A stretch of 64,000 nt of DNA from Rhytidiadelphus loreus (taxonomy: Eukaryota > Streptophyta > Bryopsida > Hypnales > Hylocomiaceae), in NCBI GenBank assembly GCA_947034895.1, contig OX344762.1, forward strand, positions 85,492,981 to 85,556,980. The letters are read 5' to 3'. The notes below the pieces were generated by a model. The model did not search any database. It had not been told where the DNA came from and saw nothing but the letters and a program-made list of their open reading frames with translations. Of this stretch, positions 44,101-56,478 are shown one piece after another (position 1 is the first letter of the stretch; every line of letters starts with the position of its first letter). Both the position numbers and the translations under genes were made by a program.

Positions 44101-44994
44101 TTATAAAAGTCTCTCTTTTTAATGCATCGTGACCAAAAAAGCTTTTGTACTATTGTTAATAAACCTTCTAAATACACAATAATCCTAGGGGTGCATGCAA
44201 GATAAAGTACTCAAGAAAAAATACTCAAATTGTGTCTTTTAGAGACAATATTGCATTATAGGCCGAAAGGTAGAATTTTCATTTAGAATTTTTTTAGAAC
44301 TTGTTTTTCTATGTCCCTTGTGAATATAGGTGTTGCTAAAAACCATTATATAATAGAAAATAGCGATGTAATAGCCATATCATAAAAACTCAACAAGATT
44401 GAAGTTCCCAAATAAATCTTCTTGGTTGCCTTAAATTCCAAACACCCTCCTATCTCCTTTTCCTTAATAGATTTAGATTTAAAAATTAGTATATAAGTAG
44501 ATCAACTATCAAAAGACTCATATCCAAAATTTTCTTTAGTTCAACACTTTATTAAAACAAAAATCCAAAACTCCTCATATGAATGCTTCCTTCAATTACA
44601 AATCATCAACAAATGTACAACTTATCACCCAAGTTCATTCTGCATGTTAAAACCATTTAGAACTAAGAGAGACACAAGACCAACATTTGCTTTTAAGCAG
44701 TTAATCACAACCCTAAGAGGCTAGCTACCGATCAATTCTACTCCTCTCCTAACCCTGTCATCAACTATTAATTGTCTAATCATTCAATTATTGACCAATA
44801 ATTGACAAAAAACTCCAAAGCCACACACATTCCTTAACATATGAAGATGTCTACTTCAACTAAATAGTCGACATCACAACACCTCACTATTTTCATACTA
44901 GACTATGGTCTTATGGAATATTTTCAAGCTATTAAAAAATTCTAGGTACCCGTCTAGATACCACAATATATTCTAGTATTATACTAATATTATA
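41198..44994. other. AT-rich intergenic DNA
   Basis: No gene or intact element is visible over 3.8 kb. At 42740-42775 the text ccactagaaaaatgactacaag resembles a CACTA end but lacks a partner. All frames are short and without motifs. Confidence 0.4.
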
Positions 44995-45503
44995 TTAATA
45001 TACCTTAATCAATGCCATAAGGTTGAATGAATCCATTGATTATATCCATACAGTTGGATCGATCAAATATTATACTAACCTATATTTTTCAATAAAATTG
45101 AAACCAAAAATTGAAAATTTCTTCTTAAATTGATTATAAATTAAATATTTGTAATTCTTGCAAGTTTCTTTTTTGTCTTTGAATTCAAAAGGCTAGGCTC
45201 TAAATTTTTTTTTTAAATTGGATTAATTTTTTACTCATATGTTCAAAATGTTTTTGAAGAGTCGTTTTTGAACTAAAAAAATAGTATTTGAGGTTGGGTA
45301 TACTTACACAATTACACTATAGGAGATTTGGAAAGGAAAGTTGTAAATATCTGCACCATACATATGTAATAGGACTAACACAAGAATCTAAAAAAATTTA
45401 GATGGATGAAAAATTGAGGATTACATCATGTTTTTAGGAGTTGGGATTGTTTGTGTTCATCCATTTTTCAAAATTTTTGAACCTCTGGCCCTTCAGGGGT
45501 TAA
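44995..45503 (+). repeat. Dispersed repeat Z, copy 1, ending in a TTAA-type terminus
   Basis: It matches 48170-48640 in the same orientation (tatatttttcaataaaattgaaacc, aaatatttgtaattct, cacaagaatct, gtttgtgttcatcca). It ends ctggcccttcaggggttaa, which resembles the right end of the TTAA elements, so it may be a distant member with a lost left end. Confidence 0.6.
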
Positions 45504-46435
45504 AGAATTTCTGAAGTATGGTCATTCTAAGCAGGTTGAATTGCAATGTGAAAACTGTGGAAACAACTTGAGTCACGACCAATGCGCGACACATTCTAGC
45601 CTTCAAGCCTGCTTCCCATAAACATTCCATAATGTTATGTTTTAATCGTGTGTCAAACCCATCCTCAGTCATTTTCTATCTCTATCAATCTAAGTGGCTG
45701 CAGTCGCTATAGTTCATTGATCAATGAATCATGTTGCAGAAATAAACTGCACTTGTGTAGTACTTCCAGTGATCCCGATTGAAAAACCTGATATTCTTCT
45801 CAGGTTCAAATTAAATCGGTCATCTCAAACGGTTGCTCTCGCAAATAATCTAGGTTTAGCTTGAAGGTTTAATTACCACAGATGAAGGTACGTAATTATC
45901 AGTAGAATGTCTGTTCTCTCTGATGTCAAGAGTGAGAGTCTAGACTGTGTCTCACGAATGACCTTCAATACATCTCTAACTTAAACTGAGTTCACTACGC
46001 TAACCACCCCTAACACCATGCAAGCATATCTCAAACATGGCCAATAATTTCGAGCCAAGGAAGATAAAGTCCACTACAAGACACATGGTCTACAAAGACC
46101 AATCAGGAAAATGACTTGGGAAGATATTTCACAATCATCAAGTCTAATTGGTCATGTGGATCTTCTTGGAACATGGAACAGTTTCCTGTTCTACATAAAC
46201 CATGTTTCCACGTTATAATAATCACATTCCTTCACACCCCACTTTTTCAAGATAAGGCTAAAAGATAGATCCTGACTGTCCCCGAAAGAAACTGAGAAAG
46301 TTGATCCGTCCATCCGAACTGAAGAACATCAACACCTTCTGTTTCCCGTCTAGCTAGACATGGATCGGAGATCGACGACTGTGGAACCGATCCATTTGGC
46401 CATTGCGACAAGCTCGCATCAAGCATCATCGTTTA

Positions 46436-46818
46436 TTAACTTAGTTTATTGACATTTAGGAGTGGTAGGAGTGGTAGGAGTGGTTGCTGGACTGCAGGTT
46501 GCTTCGAAAACAAGGCAGCGTTCCCAACTCGATGGATGGAGCCAGCCTGGGCAGCCTGGTGAAAGTTTATCTTTAGGACAAGACGCCAGAAGTTCAAGGA
46601 CCCAACAAGAGAGCAGTTTGCCCAGATCAACGCACCAGTCCAGGCATGCATCGTTGTTGGCGGCCCTTTTCCATCTGAAGCAGGCCAGTGGCGTAGTCCC
46701 TTCGCTGCTCTTGTTTTATGTGCGCTTTTTATCTTCTTCTGTATCAACAGAATCTTCAATTTTTTTTTCTTCTCACTCCAGTCACCTTCTTCAGTTCAGT
46801 TCCCCTCATCAGTCGTCA
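46436..46818. other. Overlapping frames on both strands, not assigned
   Basis: Frames exist on both strands over about 320 bases in DNA of higher GC than its surroundings. Neither shows a recognisable domain. The plus frame is Ser/Gln-rich and the minus frame is low in conserved features. It may be part of an old gene or promoter region. Confidence 0.2.
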
Positions 46819-47030
46819 TCGATCCCATTAAGCGTAAGTTTAATGATGAAGCTTTTTCCGCGGTGGAGGAGATGGTGTAAAGAAAGTCAAGGCTGGAAAG
46901 GGATGCTCTAAAAGAAGTTAGGGTATCACCACCGGAGCCAGAAAGTTCATCTGCACCGAAAATTTACAGTGTTGGAAACAGAGGGCCGCCCACTTGTTTG
47001 TTCCATGACTCCAACCTTGCAACTTGATAT
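46819..47030 (+). pseudogene. Possible gene fragment with one stop
   Basis: One frame reads PIKRKFNDEAFSAVEEMV, a TAA, then RKSRLERDALKEVRVSPPEP and continues to HDSNLAT before TGA. The charged, helix-like composition is more protein-like than the neighbourhood. I do not recognise the family, and a chance frame is possible. Confidence 0.25.
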
Positions 47031-48100
47031 ATTAACCCCACAAACCCTATAACGAGGTCAAGAAGACCTTCCCTTTTCACACAAAATTCTAAAGATGAAC
47101 GTACATAGGCACTTCTTTGCTACACAGAAGGATTCTCCATCATGCATTACACACTTAGTGTGTGCGGCATTCTTCTAGAATTTTCTTCCAACCGATTGTA
47201 CGTATTCTTCTTCTGCAAAAGCTAAAAGCGAAGCCATCATTGATTACAACAACTTGCTAACCGTCGATGAAAAAGTAATGTTTGGAGGAGTTGTTTAGTA
47301 AAAATTGTTTATTGAAGAAACAACGAGAGGTTGATGATGGAACGGCCATGCGATACTTTGTACACTTTCTCATCCACAAGTTGGAAATGTTGCTAGGGTT
47401 TTTCTTGCACTCCTTGAAACAGAATGGTTGAAATAACAACATGATTTCCTGCAAATAATCACCCCCGCCATGCAACAATTAGAATCTTATATACAAAAAT
47501 GGACCTGAAGATCACTTTAAGCCCTAATGTTCCTTAATGATTTGAAGCTCAAATGCCTTGAAAATGATCCTTCTCAGGAAAGTGATGAATAAAAATGAAT
47601 CAATGATTTTTTGGGGTGGGTGGGGTGACCTTTTAAATGTACTCCCTACCTCAAGGAATATATTTGTAAAATTTCATACTCTAACAATGCATATTCTAAG
47701 AGATTATAAGGGGATAAATCCTTACTAAGGAATAGTCTAAATTTTCAAAATTAAGAAATGTACTATGAAATGCAATTTAGAGTAATAATTTAATGATGAC
47801 TTTCAAACAAAAGTTGTAAAACATTAGAAAAAACCTGAGGCCTCAAAAAGGCTGCTCTACAGCCTTTAAGGGACCCTAAAATTTGGTTATTTTTTGCAAA
47901 AAAAATTGTTTTCCCCCTATTTCCGCCTGCTTGAATCTGCAATGGCAGCAACGCAGAAATCAAAATTAATGAATAAAAAATTGACTAAAAGAATTTTTTT
48001 TCAAGCTGAAGTAAATTAATTTTTTTTTTTAAATTGCAAAAACTGGCAAATTTTGAGATATTCACCTTGGTTGACATCAAAGGTGCGGCACTTTTCTAGG

Positions 48101-48136
48101 TGACAGACCAAGCTCAAAATAGCTTGGTTTGTCACC
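48101..48136. repeat. Perfect-type hairpin
   Basis: tgacagaccaagct and agcttggtttgtca are inverted repeats of 14 bases with one mismatch around a six-base loop. It lies in repeat DNA just before copy 2 of repeat Z. Confidence 0.7.
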
Positions 48137-48169
48137 ACAAGGCAACCCTCTAGAGACCCCAAAATTTCT

Positions 48170-48640
48170 CTAATGCATGATCCATAGATCATATCTATAT
48201 GGTTAGATCAACTAGTACACAAATTGGTATTTTTCAATAAAAATCGAAGCCAAAAATTAAAAATTCCTCTTAAAATCAATTATATATTGAATATTTGTAA
48301 TTTTACATGAAATTTGTTCTTTTAAGTTTAAAATATTAGTTTCTAATCATATGGATTTTTGAAGATTTTAATTTTAATTTTTTATTCGAGTTGTTTTGGG
48401 TGGATCATTTTTTGAACTAAAAAAGTTATTTTTTGAGACCAAACCTATCAATTTCCTTTGAAATATAAAATATTTGTAAAGCAAAGTCTTAAGAATCTAT
48501 ATTGTACAAGTGTTAAAGAAGTAACACAAGAATCTTCAAAAAATTGATAAATGACAAAATACATTTTAATTTGTAAGCTTGGGATGTCTTTGTATTCATC
48601 CATTGTTCAAAATTTTGTAAGCTTCATCCATAAGGGATTG
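48170..48640 (+). repeat. Dispersed repeat Z, copy 2
   Basis: Matches 44995-45480 as described there, with many differences. It has no coding frame and no clear terminal signal. Confidence 0.6.
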
Positions 48641-49969
48641 TAGATGTTGCTAGTTATTTTTGCAATTACCGGCCTTAGTGCTAATGCTTATTTTAGTGAT
48701 TCAAATTGTCAATAAATGACCAAATACACATGGGAGACATTCAAAACATAATTATGGTAATAAACAACTTTTTCTTTGAGAGTTCTTGTAGTTCACACTA
48801 AAAATATGTATTGAAGAACAAATTTATATAAATGAGAAATCTTGAAAAAAATTCTTTTAGTCAAGCCTCCAAACATTTGAAAGTCTTGGGCAACACATAT
48901 TGGATGAAGCATTGTCTCATCCGGTCCTTTACTTCTAGATGAAGTCTTCTTTGACTATTTACCTAAATCATAGTGAAGCTATGAAGCTTTGATTGTTGGG
49001 TAATTTCAAGAAACACTTGCTCATTTTGTTGCATTTAGGCCTTTTTGTAGTAGTATGAGCTTTTGGAAAATAAAATAAAAATTAATATAACACTAATAGT
49101 AACATACCATCCAAATTTGAGACCTAAAAACATTTAGGTCAAAATTTATACAAGAAATAGATTGACAAAAATTTCAAAAAAATAGACACTTTGAAGTTTA
49201 AACTATTAAAAACTATTAAAATCATTCAATTTTTTTTATAGAAATTATTCATTCTCAAGAACTTTTTGAGATAAGTGATGGAAACATCATAAAAAAGTGT
49301 ATTCAAATGTCTAAAAATTTGAGTGTATGGAGTCTTCTTTATTCCCATGTAGAGGATTTAAAATTTACTATTTTCATTTGTCCTTGCATTGTAGATATAT
49401 ACTTATTGTAGGAATATATTCCTAAAAGCTCACCTTTGTGATGATGATTTTGGGTATTTAAAAATCTTTTAAACCATGAAATTCAAAATGTGACAAATTA
49501 GCAAAAATATTTTTTACATTTAAAAAAATTTAAAGAAACTCTTCAAAAATATTTGCTAAAACAAAAGAGGTGTTGCCCATCTCCATCTTAAATTTTAGAT
49601 CCTTTGACCCCATACTTCAAAAATTATATTAGAAGACATGATTAATGTGCAAAATAATATGACATCTGAATAGTACTAGTGTTGTTTGGAATCACCCTAT
49701 TTACTTTAATCCTTTACAACACACAATTTGTAGTAGTGGCATCCAAAAAGCTTTGATGAACTATAGTGTCCATTGGCAGGAGTCATGAGTTTGTGAATTT
49801 GTACATGACCAAGGATTAATTGATGATGTCTTGGGTACTTCATTAGTGGTTACTTTAAAAATAATGTGAAACCTACTACAGGGTACATTTTAAATGTTGA
49901 AGCTAATAATTTAAAAAATATTCAAATTACTATAGCATCACTTTTTTGGAGCATATTGTAGGTGGTTGC

Positions 49970-50510
49970 AAAAAAGACCAAATGATTTTGGTAGTGTTCT
50001 GCCAAACTATAGTTTTTTGTACCTAGTACTATGAGTACTACAATACTATGAAATAAAACAATCTCAGCCATTGATCTAAAAAATTGATAGCTAATAGTAT
50101 TTTTAACATCTTGTTAGTACTTAAAAAATACTAATTGAAAACAAAAACAGTTTGTCACAAAAATAGATACAACTAGTTATAAATTAATAATAATTAGAAA
50201 GTCATTAAAAAAGACTAAAAATTAATCATTTGTAAAGACTTGATAGTGATCACATTTCACCAAAAAATAGAAGTGAAAACCATCTTGAATGTTTGGAATG
50301 CTATGCACAACAAATCCCTATTTTACTATTCGCATGCATGTGGAACAGTGGAAGACAAAAATTATTGTTTTCTAAAATTTCCTTTGGTAGGCACATGTCT
50401 ATCTAGTATGGAAATAGCCCACAAAAATTTTAGGTGTACATCATAATTTTTGATATTCCACAATACTAAAAAACCCTAAAGTGCAAAGTGTGACAAATTA
50501 GCTAAATTAA
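49970..50510 (+). repeat. Dispersed repeat Y, copy 2
   Basis: Matches 27330-27840 in the same orientation; see that entry. The surrounding 48641-49969 and 50511-51300 are AT-rich without recognised genes. Confidence 0.75.
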
Positions 50511-51302
50511 ATATTAATTATAGAATGTTTTTTCAATTTTTTTGAAAGATAAGGAATCTCATGACTTCTGAGTTATCCATATCTAGTAAAAAAATTCAAG
50601 TATGTTGTCTTCATTTTCCAAAAGTTATAGCCGAATAGCTGATGGCAACTTTGTCACTCCAATTGTGATGGAAAATAGTACCGATCTTTCTTGCAATCAC
50701 CCTTGTATTACAACTACTATACAATACATAATAATGAATCATAGTATATAATTTGTAAATCTACACAAAGACTAGTCTAAAAAGAGGGGAAAAGTCCGCC
50801 CATGAAGAGTTTCCAGTTTCTATTTGCAAATAGACAAGTTAATGAACTTCGTCTCATTTTGGGTTGTTATCTACTCGTTTGCTCCAACTCAAATTTGTGG
50901 CATGCGGTTCTTAAGGACACCTTGTATAAGTCAAGCTTTGAAAATTGAAAATCCCACAAGTATTATTATATTGGCTAATAAGATTTTCAATTTTCATGGT
51001 TTTTTCTCCTATTGTATATGTATGATTCATTTATATAAAATGTTTGATATGTAATGTCTATAGATGTATTGTTTGCGTAGATTGTATTCAATAGTGGTTT
51101 GAATGAATATATTGTGGTAATCAATTCTAAAACCACATACAAATTTTTGAATTACAATAGGGACAAGTTTACATGCTTCAAATTCTAGTTTAACGACTAT
51201 AGGGTGTAGGAAAATGGGTGAAAGTAGAAGTAGAAATAAAAATAGGGGCATATCTATTGTGAAATAATAGCTGAATAGCCTTCCAAATAAAAAGTTTTGA
51301 CA

Positions 51303-51322
51303 CACATATATATATATATACA
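51303..51322. repeat. (TA)n microsatellite
   Basis: A short alternating ca/ta run, cacatatatatatatata, in AT-rich DNA. Confidence 0.8.
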
Positions 51323-51497
51323 TGGATTACAAGGTATAGTGAAGTACTTGGAATGATGCTCAACATAGATAGACCGTAAGGTAGATTGACTAGAATCAAA
51401 ACACCCATTTTTTTGGTACCCTCTTTGTATTTGATTGTTTTAAGTCCTATCTTTGTTGACATTGAAACTACATAGAAGGGCTTAATTATCTCCTTGA

Positions 51498-51857
51498 CAA
51501 CAACCCCAGTTTCTTCCCTTCGACTTGAAGGTATTCAACAAAGACGTGTTCACACTTCTTTTCACAATTTACTCCCACATATCAAATGAATATGCAATAG
51601 CCTCAAAATTCTTGAAAGCCCAAAGTGGTCTCTTTAGTCCTTTAATCCTTGAATGTCGAAGGGGTGATGCTCAAAATCCTCCTTTTGTATTACCATGTGA
51701 ATCATTGGTCAAAGAAATAGCAAAAGCAGCTATTGGAAGTCAAAGTACTTTAGGAGATCTTTCCTTTCCAAACCCAATTCCAAGGATGAATAGTTACACT
51801 TTCGTCCTATACTCAAAGATTATTTGTCATCCATTGGACATTTGGTGTCCGTGTTGA
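51498..51857 (+). pseudogene. Possible protein fragment of unknown family
   Basis: A frame of about 115 codons without a good start reads SFLPFDLKVFNKDVF, FTIYSHISNEYAIASKFLKA and PCESLVKEIAKAAIGSQS. Its amino-acid composition is more protein-like than the chance frames nearby. No domain is recognised. It lies 0.9 kb upstream of the methionine gamma-lyase on the same strand. Confidence 0.3.
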
Positions 51858-52256
51858 CGTTCAAGGGTTAAGGATCAAGTATCATCCAATTATCACGGTA
51901 CCCCTCAAAACTATCAATGTCATTCATAGGTATCCTACATAAAATATAAAAGTAGCCTTCCTAGCTACAGTTTCAATTTAGTTTCGTTTTTTAGCAACTC
52001 TCCAAAAACTAGAATAAACTTCTCCACCCCAGCCTGATGTTGCTTCTCCCGGATTGCCGCACTAATTCTCGCATTCATGTTGGGTTGCCATAATGGAATA
52101 ATTTACCTCCACGTAGTTGGAAAGACATTGCAAAAGTGTCGGTTCTGCTACAGTCTCAGGAGGTCTCTCCCTTTAACTTCCTACTTCACCGCATGCAGCT
52201 TGCGCGTCACGCAGCTAACTGATGAACTTCAACTGTGTTGCATGGAGAGTGCACTT

Positions 52257-52265
52257 CTATATACT
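52257..52265 (+). promoter_or_regulatory. Possible TATA box of the methionine gamma-lyase gene
   Basis: CTATATACT lies about 530 bases before the start codon, in the first part of the GC-richer island (from about 52040). A second candidate, ataaaatataaaag, lies near 51940. Either would give a long 5' leader; neither can be confirmed from the sequence. Confidence 0.25.
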
Positions 52266-52794
52266 GTCCCAGGCAAGGATTTTCAGTGCGGTAAAAGCAT
52301 TCAGGGTACGAGGTTTGGTAGCACTAGATTTGAGGATGATCGAGCTTTCTGCAGCATAATTTCTAGCATGCTGAGTTCGAAGATGTCGTATGCATCGACG
52401 CGAGTGCTGCAAAGCAAGACATCCTAGCTCTCACTGGACAATTATTGCTCATTGAGTGATTGTTGAATGTTTGTGTGTTGACGAATCTCTGTAGTATCTG
52501 AATATTGAATCTACCCACGAGTGGAATATCTATGTGTATTTTTCGATCGGTTAGTGGAAGCTAGCAACTAGATCCGGAGGTGACCGAAGGATAGCTAGCT
52601 GGCTACGTCCGACTGCCGAATTCTTCAAATTTTGCGTTTGCTCACGGACAGAATCTAGCTAGCCAGGACCTGTATTGATTCTGCAGAGGAAAGCTAGATT
52701 GCATGATCGAGGAGGAATCTCAATCGATTGAAAGAAATTTAGGTTTATTGCAATTGAATTGTCGTCACCGGCGTGGTCGAGACTTGGAAGCGCC

Positions 52795-54153
52795 ATGTCT
52801 GTGAGTAGCGCCACCGGTACCGCAGACACGAAGCCCAACATCGCTTGCAAGCGCGCCTTAGGCGATCGCTCCGACACCATGGACGGCGCCACGCCCGCGG
52901 TGAAGAAGTTCCCCGACCCCGTGCAACTCCTGGCCAAAGTCTCCTCGCAGCAGCTGGGACAGTACGGCGGGGTGAACCCCTCCATCGAAGCTTCTTCCAC
53001 GTTCGCCATTACGGATCCCCAGACGCTGAACAAGCTGTTCGCGGGTGAGCTCGGCCCCGAACACGGGCTGTACACTTACAGCCGCCACTTCAACCCGACT
53101 GTTCTCAGTTTGGGTCGCAAGATGGCCGCGATTGAGGACACGGAAGCCGCTTACTGTACCGCCAGTGGTATGTCCGCCATATCTGCCGTCATACTCCAGC
53201 TCTGTTCCAGCGGTGACCACATCGTGGCGTCGAATCGTCTCTACGGGGGGACACAAGCCCTCCTCGTGCATTTCTTGCCACGCATTTGCAACATCCGGAC
53301 GACGTTCGTGGACGTGGACGACACGGAAGCCGTCATCGCGGCCGTGCGGCCGAATTCCAAGATTCTCTACTTCGAGTCGATCTCTAATCCACGTCTAACC
53401 GTCGCAAACATCCCTACACTTTCGAATTTAGCGCACAGCAAGGGCCTCACCGCCGTCGTGGACAACACGTTCGCGCCGCTGCTGCTCTCGCCCGCGCGTT
53501 TGGGCGCGGACGTGGTTGTGCATAGCTTGTCGAAGTATATTAGCGGCGCGGGGGACATCATCGCTGGCGCTGTCTGTGGCCCCGCGGATCTCATCAGTGC
53601 CATGATGGACCTCCACAACGGCGCGCTCATGCTCCTGGGCCCGACCATGGACCCCCACGTCGCCTTTCAAATCGGGCTGCGCATCCCGCACTTGGCCATC
53701 CGGATGAAAGAGTTTGGTGCGCGCGCGCTTGTGTTTGCGAAGCGGTTGAAGAAGCTGGGGTTGAAGCCTATCTACCCAGGACTGGAGGATCATCCCCACT
53801 TCACACTCATGACGAAACTTCTTAACGAGGGGTACGGCTACGGAGGCATGATGTGCTTGGATTTGGACACCAAGGAGAGAGCGCAAGAGTTCATGCGATA
53901 CTTGCAAAACGTGACCCACTTCGGGTGGATGGCGGTGAGCTTGGGTTATCACGACACGCTCATATCGTGCCCAGGATCCAGCACGAGCGCGGAATTATCA
54001 GAGGAGGAGAAAAAGGTGGCGGGAATCTCACCTGGGCTGGTGAGGATGTCCATTGGGTTCACGGGCGCCTTGGAGCAGCGGTGGGCGCAGCTGCTGGAGG
54101 CGCTCGTCGCGCTCAAATTGGTGAATCCGAATTCTGTTGGCACTGGGCGCTAG
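52795..54153 (+). CDS. MGL: Methionine gamma-lyase, plant type
   Basis: A single uninterrupted frame of 452 codons. The enzyme is a PLP-dependent lyase that splits methionine into methanethiol, 2-oxobutanoate and ammonia; in plants it works in the cytosol in methionine breakdown, feeding isoleucine synthesis. Domains of the Cys/Met metabolism PLP family are complete: the YSRHFNPT motif, the phosphate-binding ASGMSAISA, the DNTFAP motif with the ring-binding aspartate, and the cofactor lysine at residue 247 in VVHSLSKYISGAGDIIAG. The C-terminal half has LLGPTMDPHVAF, YGGMMCLDL and ISPGLVRMS as in plant MGL. The length is close to the usual 440 or so. The start chosen is the first ATG (gcgccATGtc); the first 50 residues are poorly conserved, and a second ATG lies at residue 29. 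GC content and CpG density are far above the surroundings, and no intron is needed. Confidence 0.95.
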   Translation: MSVSSATGTADTKPNIACKRALGDRSDTMDGATPAVKKFPDPVQLLAKVSSQQLGQYGGVNPSIEASSTFAITDPQTLNKLFAGELGPEHGLYTYSRHFNPTVLSLGRKMAAIEDTEAAYCTASGMSAISAVILQLCSSGDHIVASNRLYGGTQALLVHFLPRICNIRTTFVDVDDTEAVIAAVRPNSKILYFESISNPRLTVANIPTLSNLAHSKGLTAVVDNTFAPLLLSPARLGADVVVHSLSKYISGAGDIIAGAVCGPADLISAMMDLHNGALMLLGPTMDPHVAFQIGLRIPHLAIRMKEFGARALVFAKRLKKLGLKPIYPGLEDHPHFTLMTKLLNEGYGYGGMMCLDLDTKERAQEFMRYLQNVTHFGWMAVSLGYHDTLISCPGSSTSAELSEEEKKVAGISPGLVRMSIGFTGALEQRWAQLLEALVALKLVNPNSVGTGR

Positions 54154-56267
54154 GTGTGTGATCTCCGTTGCGGAATCCGTGAATTCTTAAGGTAATCCTC
54201 AAGACCAATCATCTCACGACCAAGTCCCTTAAGTCTATTCACTACCATTTTGTTGATGTGATTCATGGAGTAGACACTTCGCCAGTCATATCCAAATGGT
54301 CTCCAAATGGTCACCCTCCTACCCAGATGGTGATTTCATTCGACATAGCTTGTCACTCAAACTCTTTCATCCCTTCCCACTAAGTCTTACTGCAATGCAT
54401 TAGAAGAAAACGTCAGCGGTTTGGTCCCCGAGTTCTACTCAATTCCCAAAGTTACGTCAATTTGATTGTAATGGTGGACATTCACGAGGTTGGCACTTTT
54501 CAAGGTGGGAGTTTTGAAATCTAAATTATTAGCAGTCCTAGTTCTTAGAGTTTTATGAGGCTGACTGTCACAATTTTGTCGTTTTAAATCCCACCGGTAT
54601 AACGGAATTGACCTTCCACCAAAGTTCATCAAAGCTGAGTCACATGCAGCAGTTCCCTTCAGGAGAAGTAAGGTCTCTAGGGTCATGGAATTGAGAATTT
54701 AGGGAACTGTGAGCGGTCTTCAGGGTCAGCAGTGCAATTGTGAATCATGTACTCGTATTAGGTAAGCGAACTAGGCCGTTGGGCTTGAGTTGATGTTTGG
54801 ACATAATCCTCTTTTCCAAACTTGATCAATAGCCTTAATTGATATGCAATAGTGAATCCAGGAACTATGAGTCTTTGCGGTCAAATGATTGATATTTCTT
54901 CTATCAAAAGTGTGAATTCTAAGGTCTTAATTCAAGGTGATTGATGAAGAGAATTTCGTAATTCGTTTGGGAACCTCCAGTTGAACTCACTGGTGTTCAA
55001 TATTGGTGCCATACAGACAGTTGTCGCAAGGGTGGTTCTGAGCTCCTACCGCTGAATGAACTCTCGAGAGAATGGAAAGTCAGAAAGCTCTGGCGGAAGT
55101 GATTTAAGTCGCGTGGATGCATGTGATTTTCAAGTTGTCAATTTTCTCCTACATGAATCAGCACAAGAAAAGTCGAGATATATGTGGAGCAGTTGATTAG
55201 GAGAGAAAGGAAAACCAGCTCAACTTCTAATGCCTATGTATCATAAACTGTGCGAGCATTCAACTCTGTTCCAAATCACGCGAGCATGCTGACAATTAAT
55301 TTAGTGGTCTTGATATGGAGTGATCAATGAAGTGAATGCAACAACATTTGCAAGTGGACGACCTCACTGATTGTTAGGCTAAATTAGTTCAGTCTAAGTT
55401 AGTATTGGAACGTCAACAGTCACACCGTTACTTATAACTAGAGTCGCTAGACTAACAACTCTTCATGAGTTATAAGAGAACTGTCTCTCTTCTGTATAAT
55501 TATTATTATTACATAAATATATCTCAAGCACGTTGTGTGTGCATGTTACGTAAATCACGAACACTGATGTTAATGAACTTTGAATGATGCTCATCACCTG
55601 CACCCAATATTTGTCTTTGTGTAAGTAAGCTCCCGATAATTTAGACCATAATTTCACTTTGCATAGCTTCCATGGAGTCTGTGTTTGTAATGGTGGCAGC
55701 AAAGAAATGAAAGTTGAAAATGAAGAACACGATTGTACCAGTGTATAATCTTATCCTTCTCTAGAGAATTGGTTTCTTTGATAAATGCTTGATGGAGCAT
55801 GATTGAATGAGATTCAACCAGGCAGGTCATGTTCCGATATTGGATTCATGTAAATTGCCTGCATGTTGTCAAAGTTTATTCTCTTGTTTTCTTTTCTTGC
55901 ATGTTGACTTCTGGGGGTTGGACCTCTGTAGAATAATTTCCCTCAGCCTTCTTATTCTTGGGAGGCTTTTTGCATGAATAATCTTATTTTGGCCAAGCAA
56001 GGCTCTAATTCCACTTCACCGAATTCATAACATTGAACAATCGGCATCGCCTAATTCGTAATGTTTGAACAATGTGGCAATCGAAACATCCAAAAGACAT
56101 TAATATTTGACTATTCATCTTGTTTGAGATTCCTGAATGTATTGGAAGAGGATTGGAAAAGGACCTTGGTTTGAAAATTGCTCCTTGTGATGTTTTTCAA
56201 TCTTGTTTGAAGCAATCAAATTTTTTGTTAAATTTCATCACAAACCTTGCTTTAGGAATTGCCATTA
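54154..56267. other. Downstream intergenic region, no gene seen
   Basis: The composition is more balanced than in the transposon-rich parts, and no dispersed repeat of this window was recognised here. The first few hundred bases should contain the 3' untranslated region of the methionine gamma-lyase, but no clear polyadenylation signal was picked out. Confidence 0.4.
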
Positions 56268-56402
56268 AGGTAAAGTACCCCATTCAAGGCCAAATGGGAG
56301 CAAGCCCTTTGCAAGCAAAATTATAGTAGTGGTGCACATTCAAGTTCTGAAATGTACACAATGGACTTGCTCCCATTTGGCTTGAAATGGAGTACTTTAC
56401 CT
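56268..56402. mobile_element. 135-bp TA-flanked hairpin MITE
   Basis: Ends are AGGTAAAGTACCCCATTCAA and the inverted TTGAAATGGAGTACTTTACCT, with the match continuing through ccaaatgggagcaag. TA flanks both sides (56266-56267, 56403-56404). The AGGTAAA end and TA duplication are shared with the elements at 5343 and 35138. Confidence 0.88.
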
Positions 56403-56478
56403 TAATTCATAGGTATTGGTAACTTGCTCCCATTTGGCTTGAAATGGAGTACTTTACCTTAATTCATAGGTATTGGTA
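56365..56478. repeat. 57-bp tandem duplication of a MITE end
   Basis: acttgctcccatttggcttg to ttcataggtattggta is repeated exactly with a period of 57 bases (starts at 56365 and 56422). It spans the right end of the MITE and its flank, so it arose after insertion. Confidence 0.9.

Noticed and set aside
52759..52794. Extension of the methionine gamma-lyase upstream of the ATG
   Set aside because: The frame is open to a TTG at 52759, but the first ATG is at 52795 in good context and family conservation begins well after it.
53428..53952. Long reading frames antisense and frame-shifted to the methionine gamma-lyase
   Set aside because: They are by-products of the GC-rich codon use of the real gene. 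The plus frame has all catalytic motifs of its family, the others have none.
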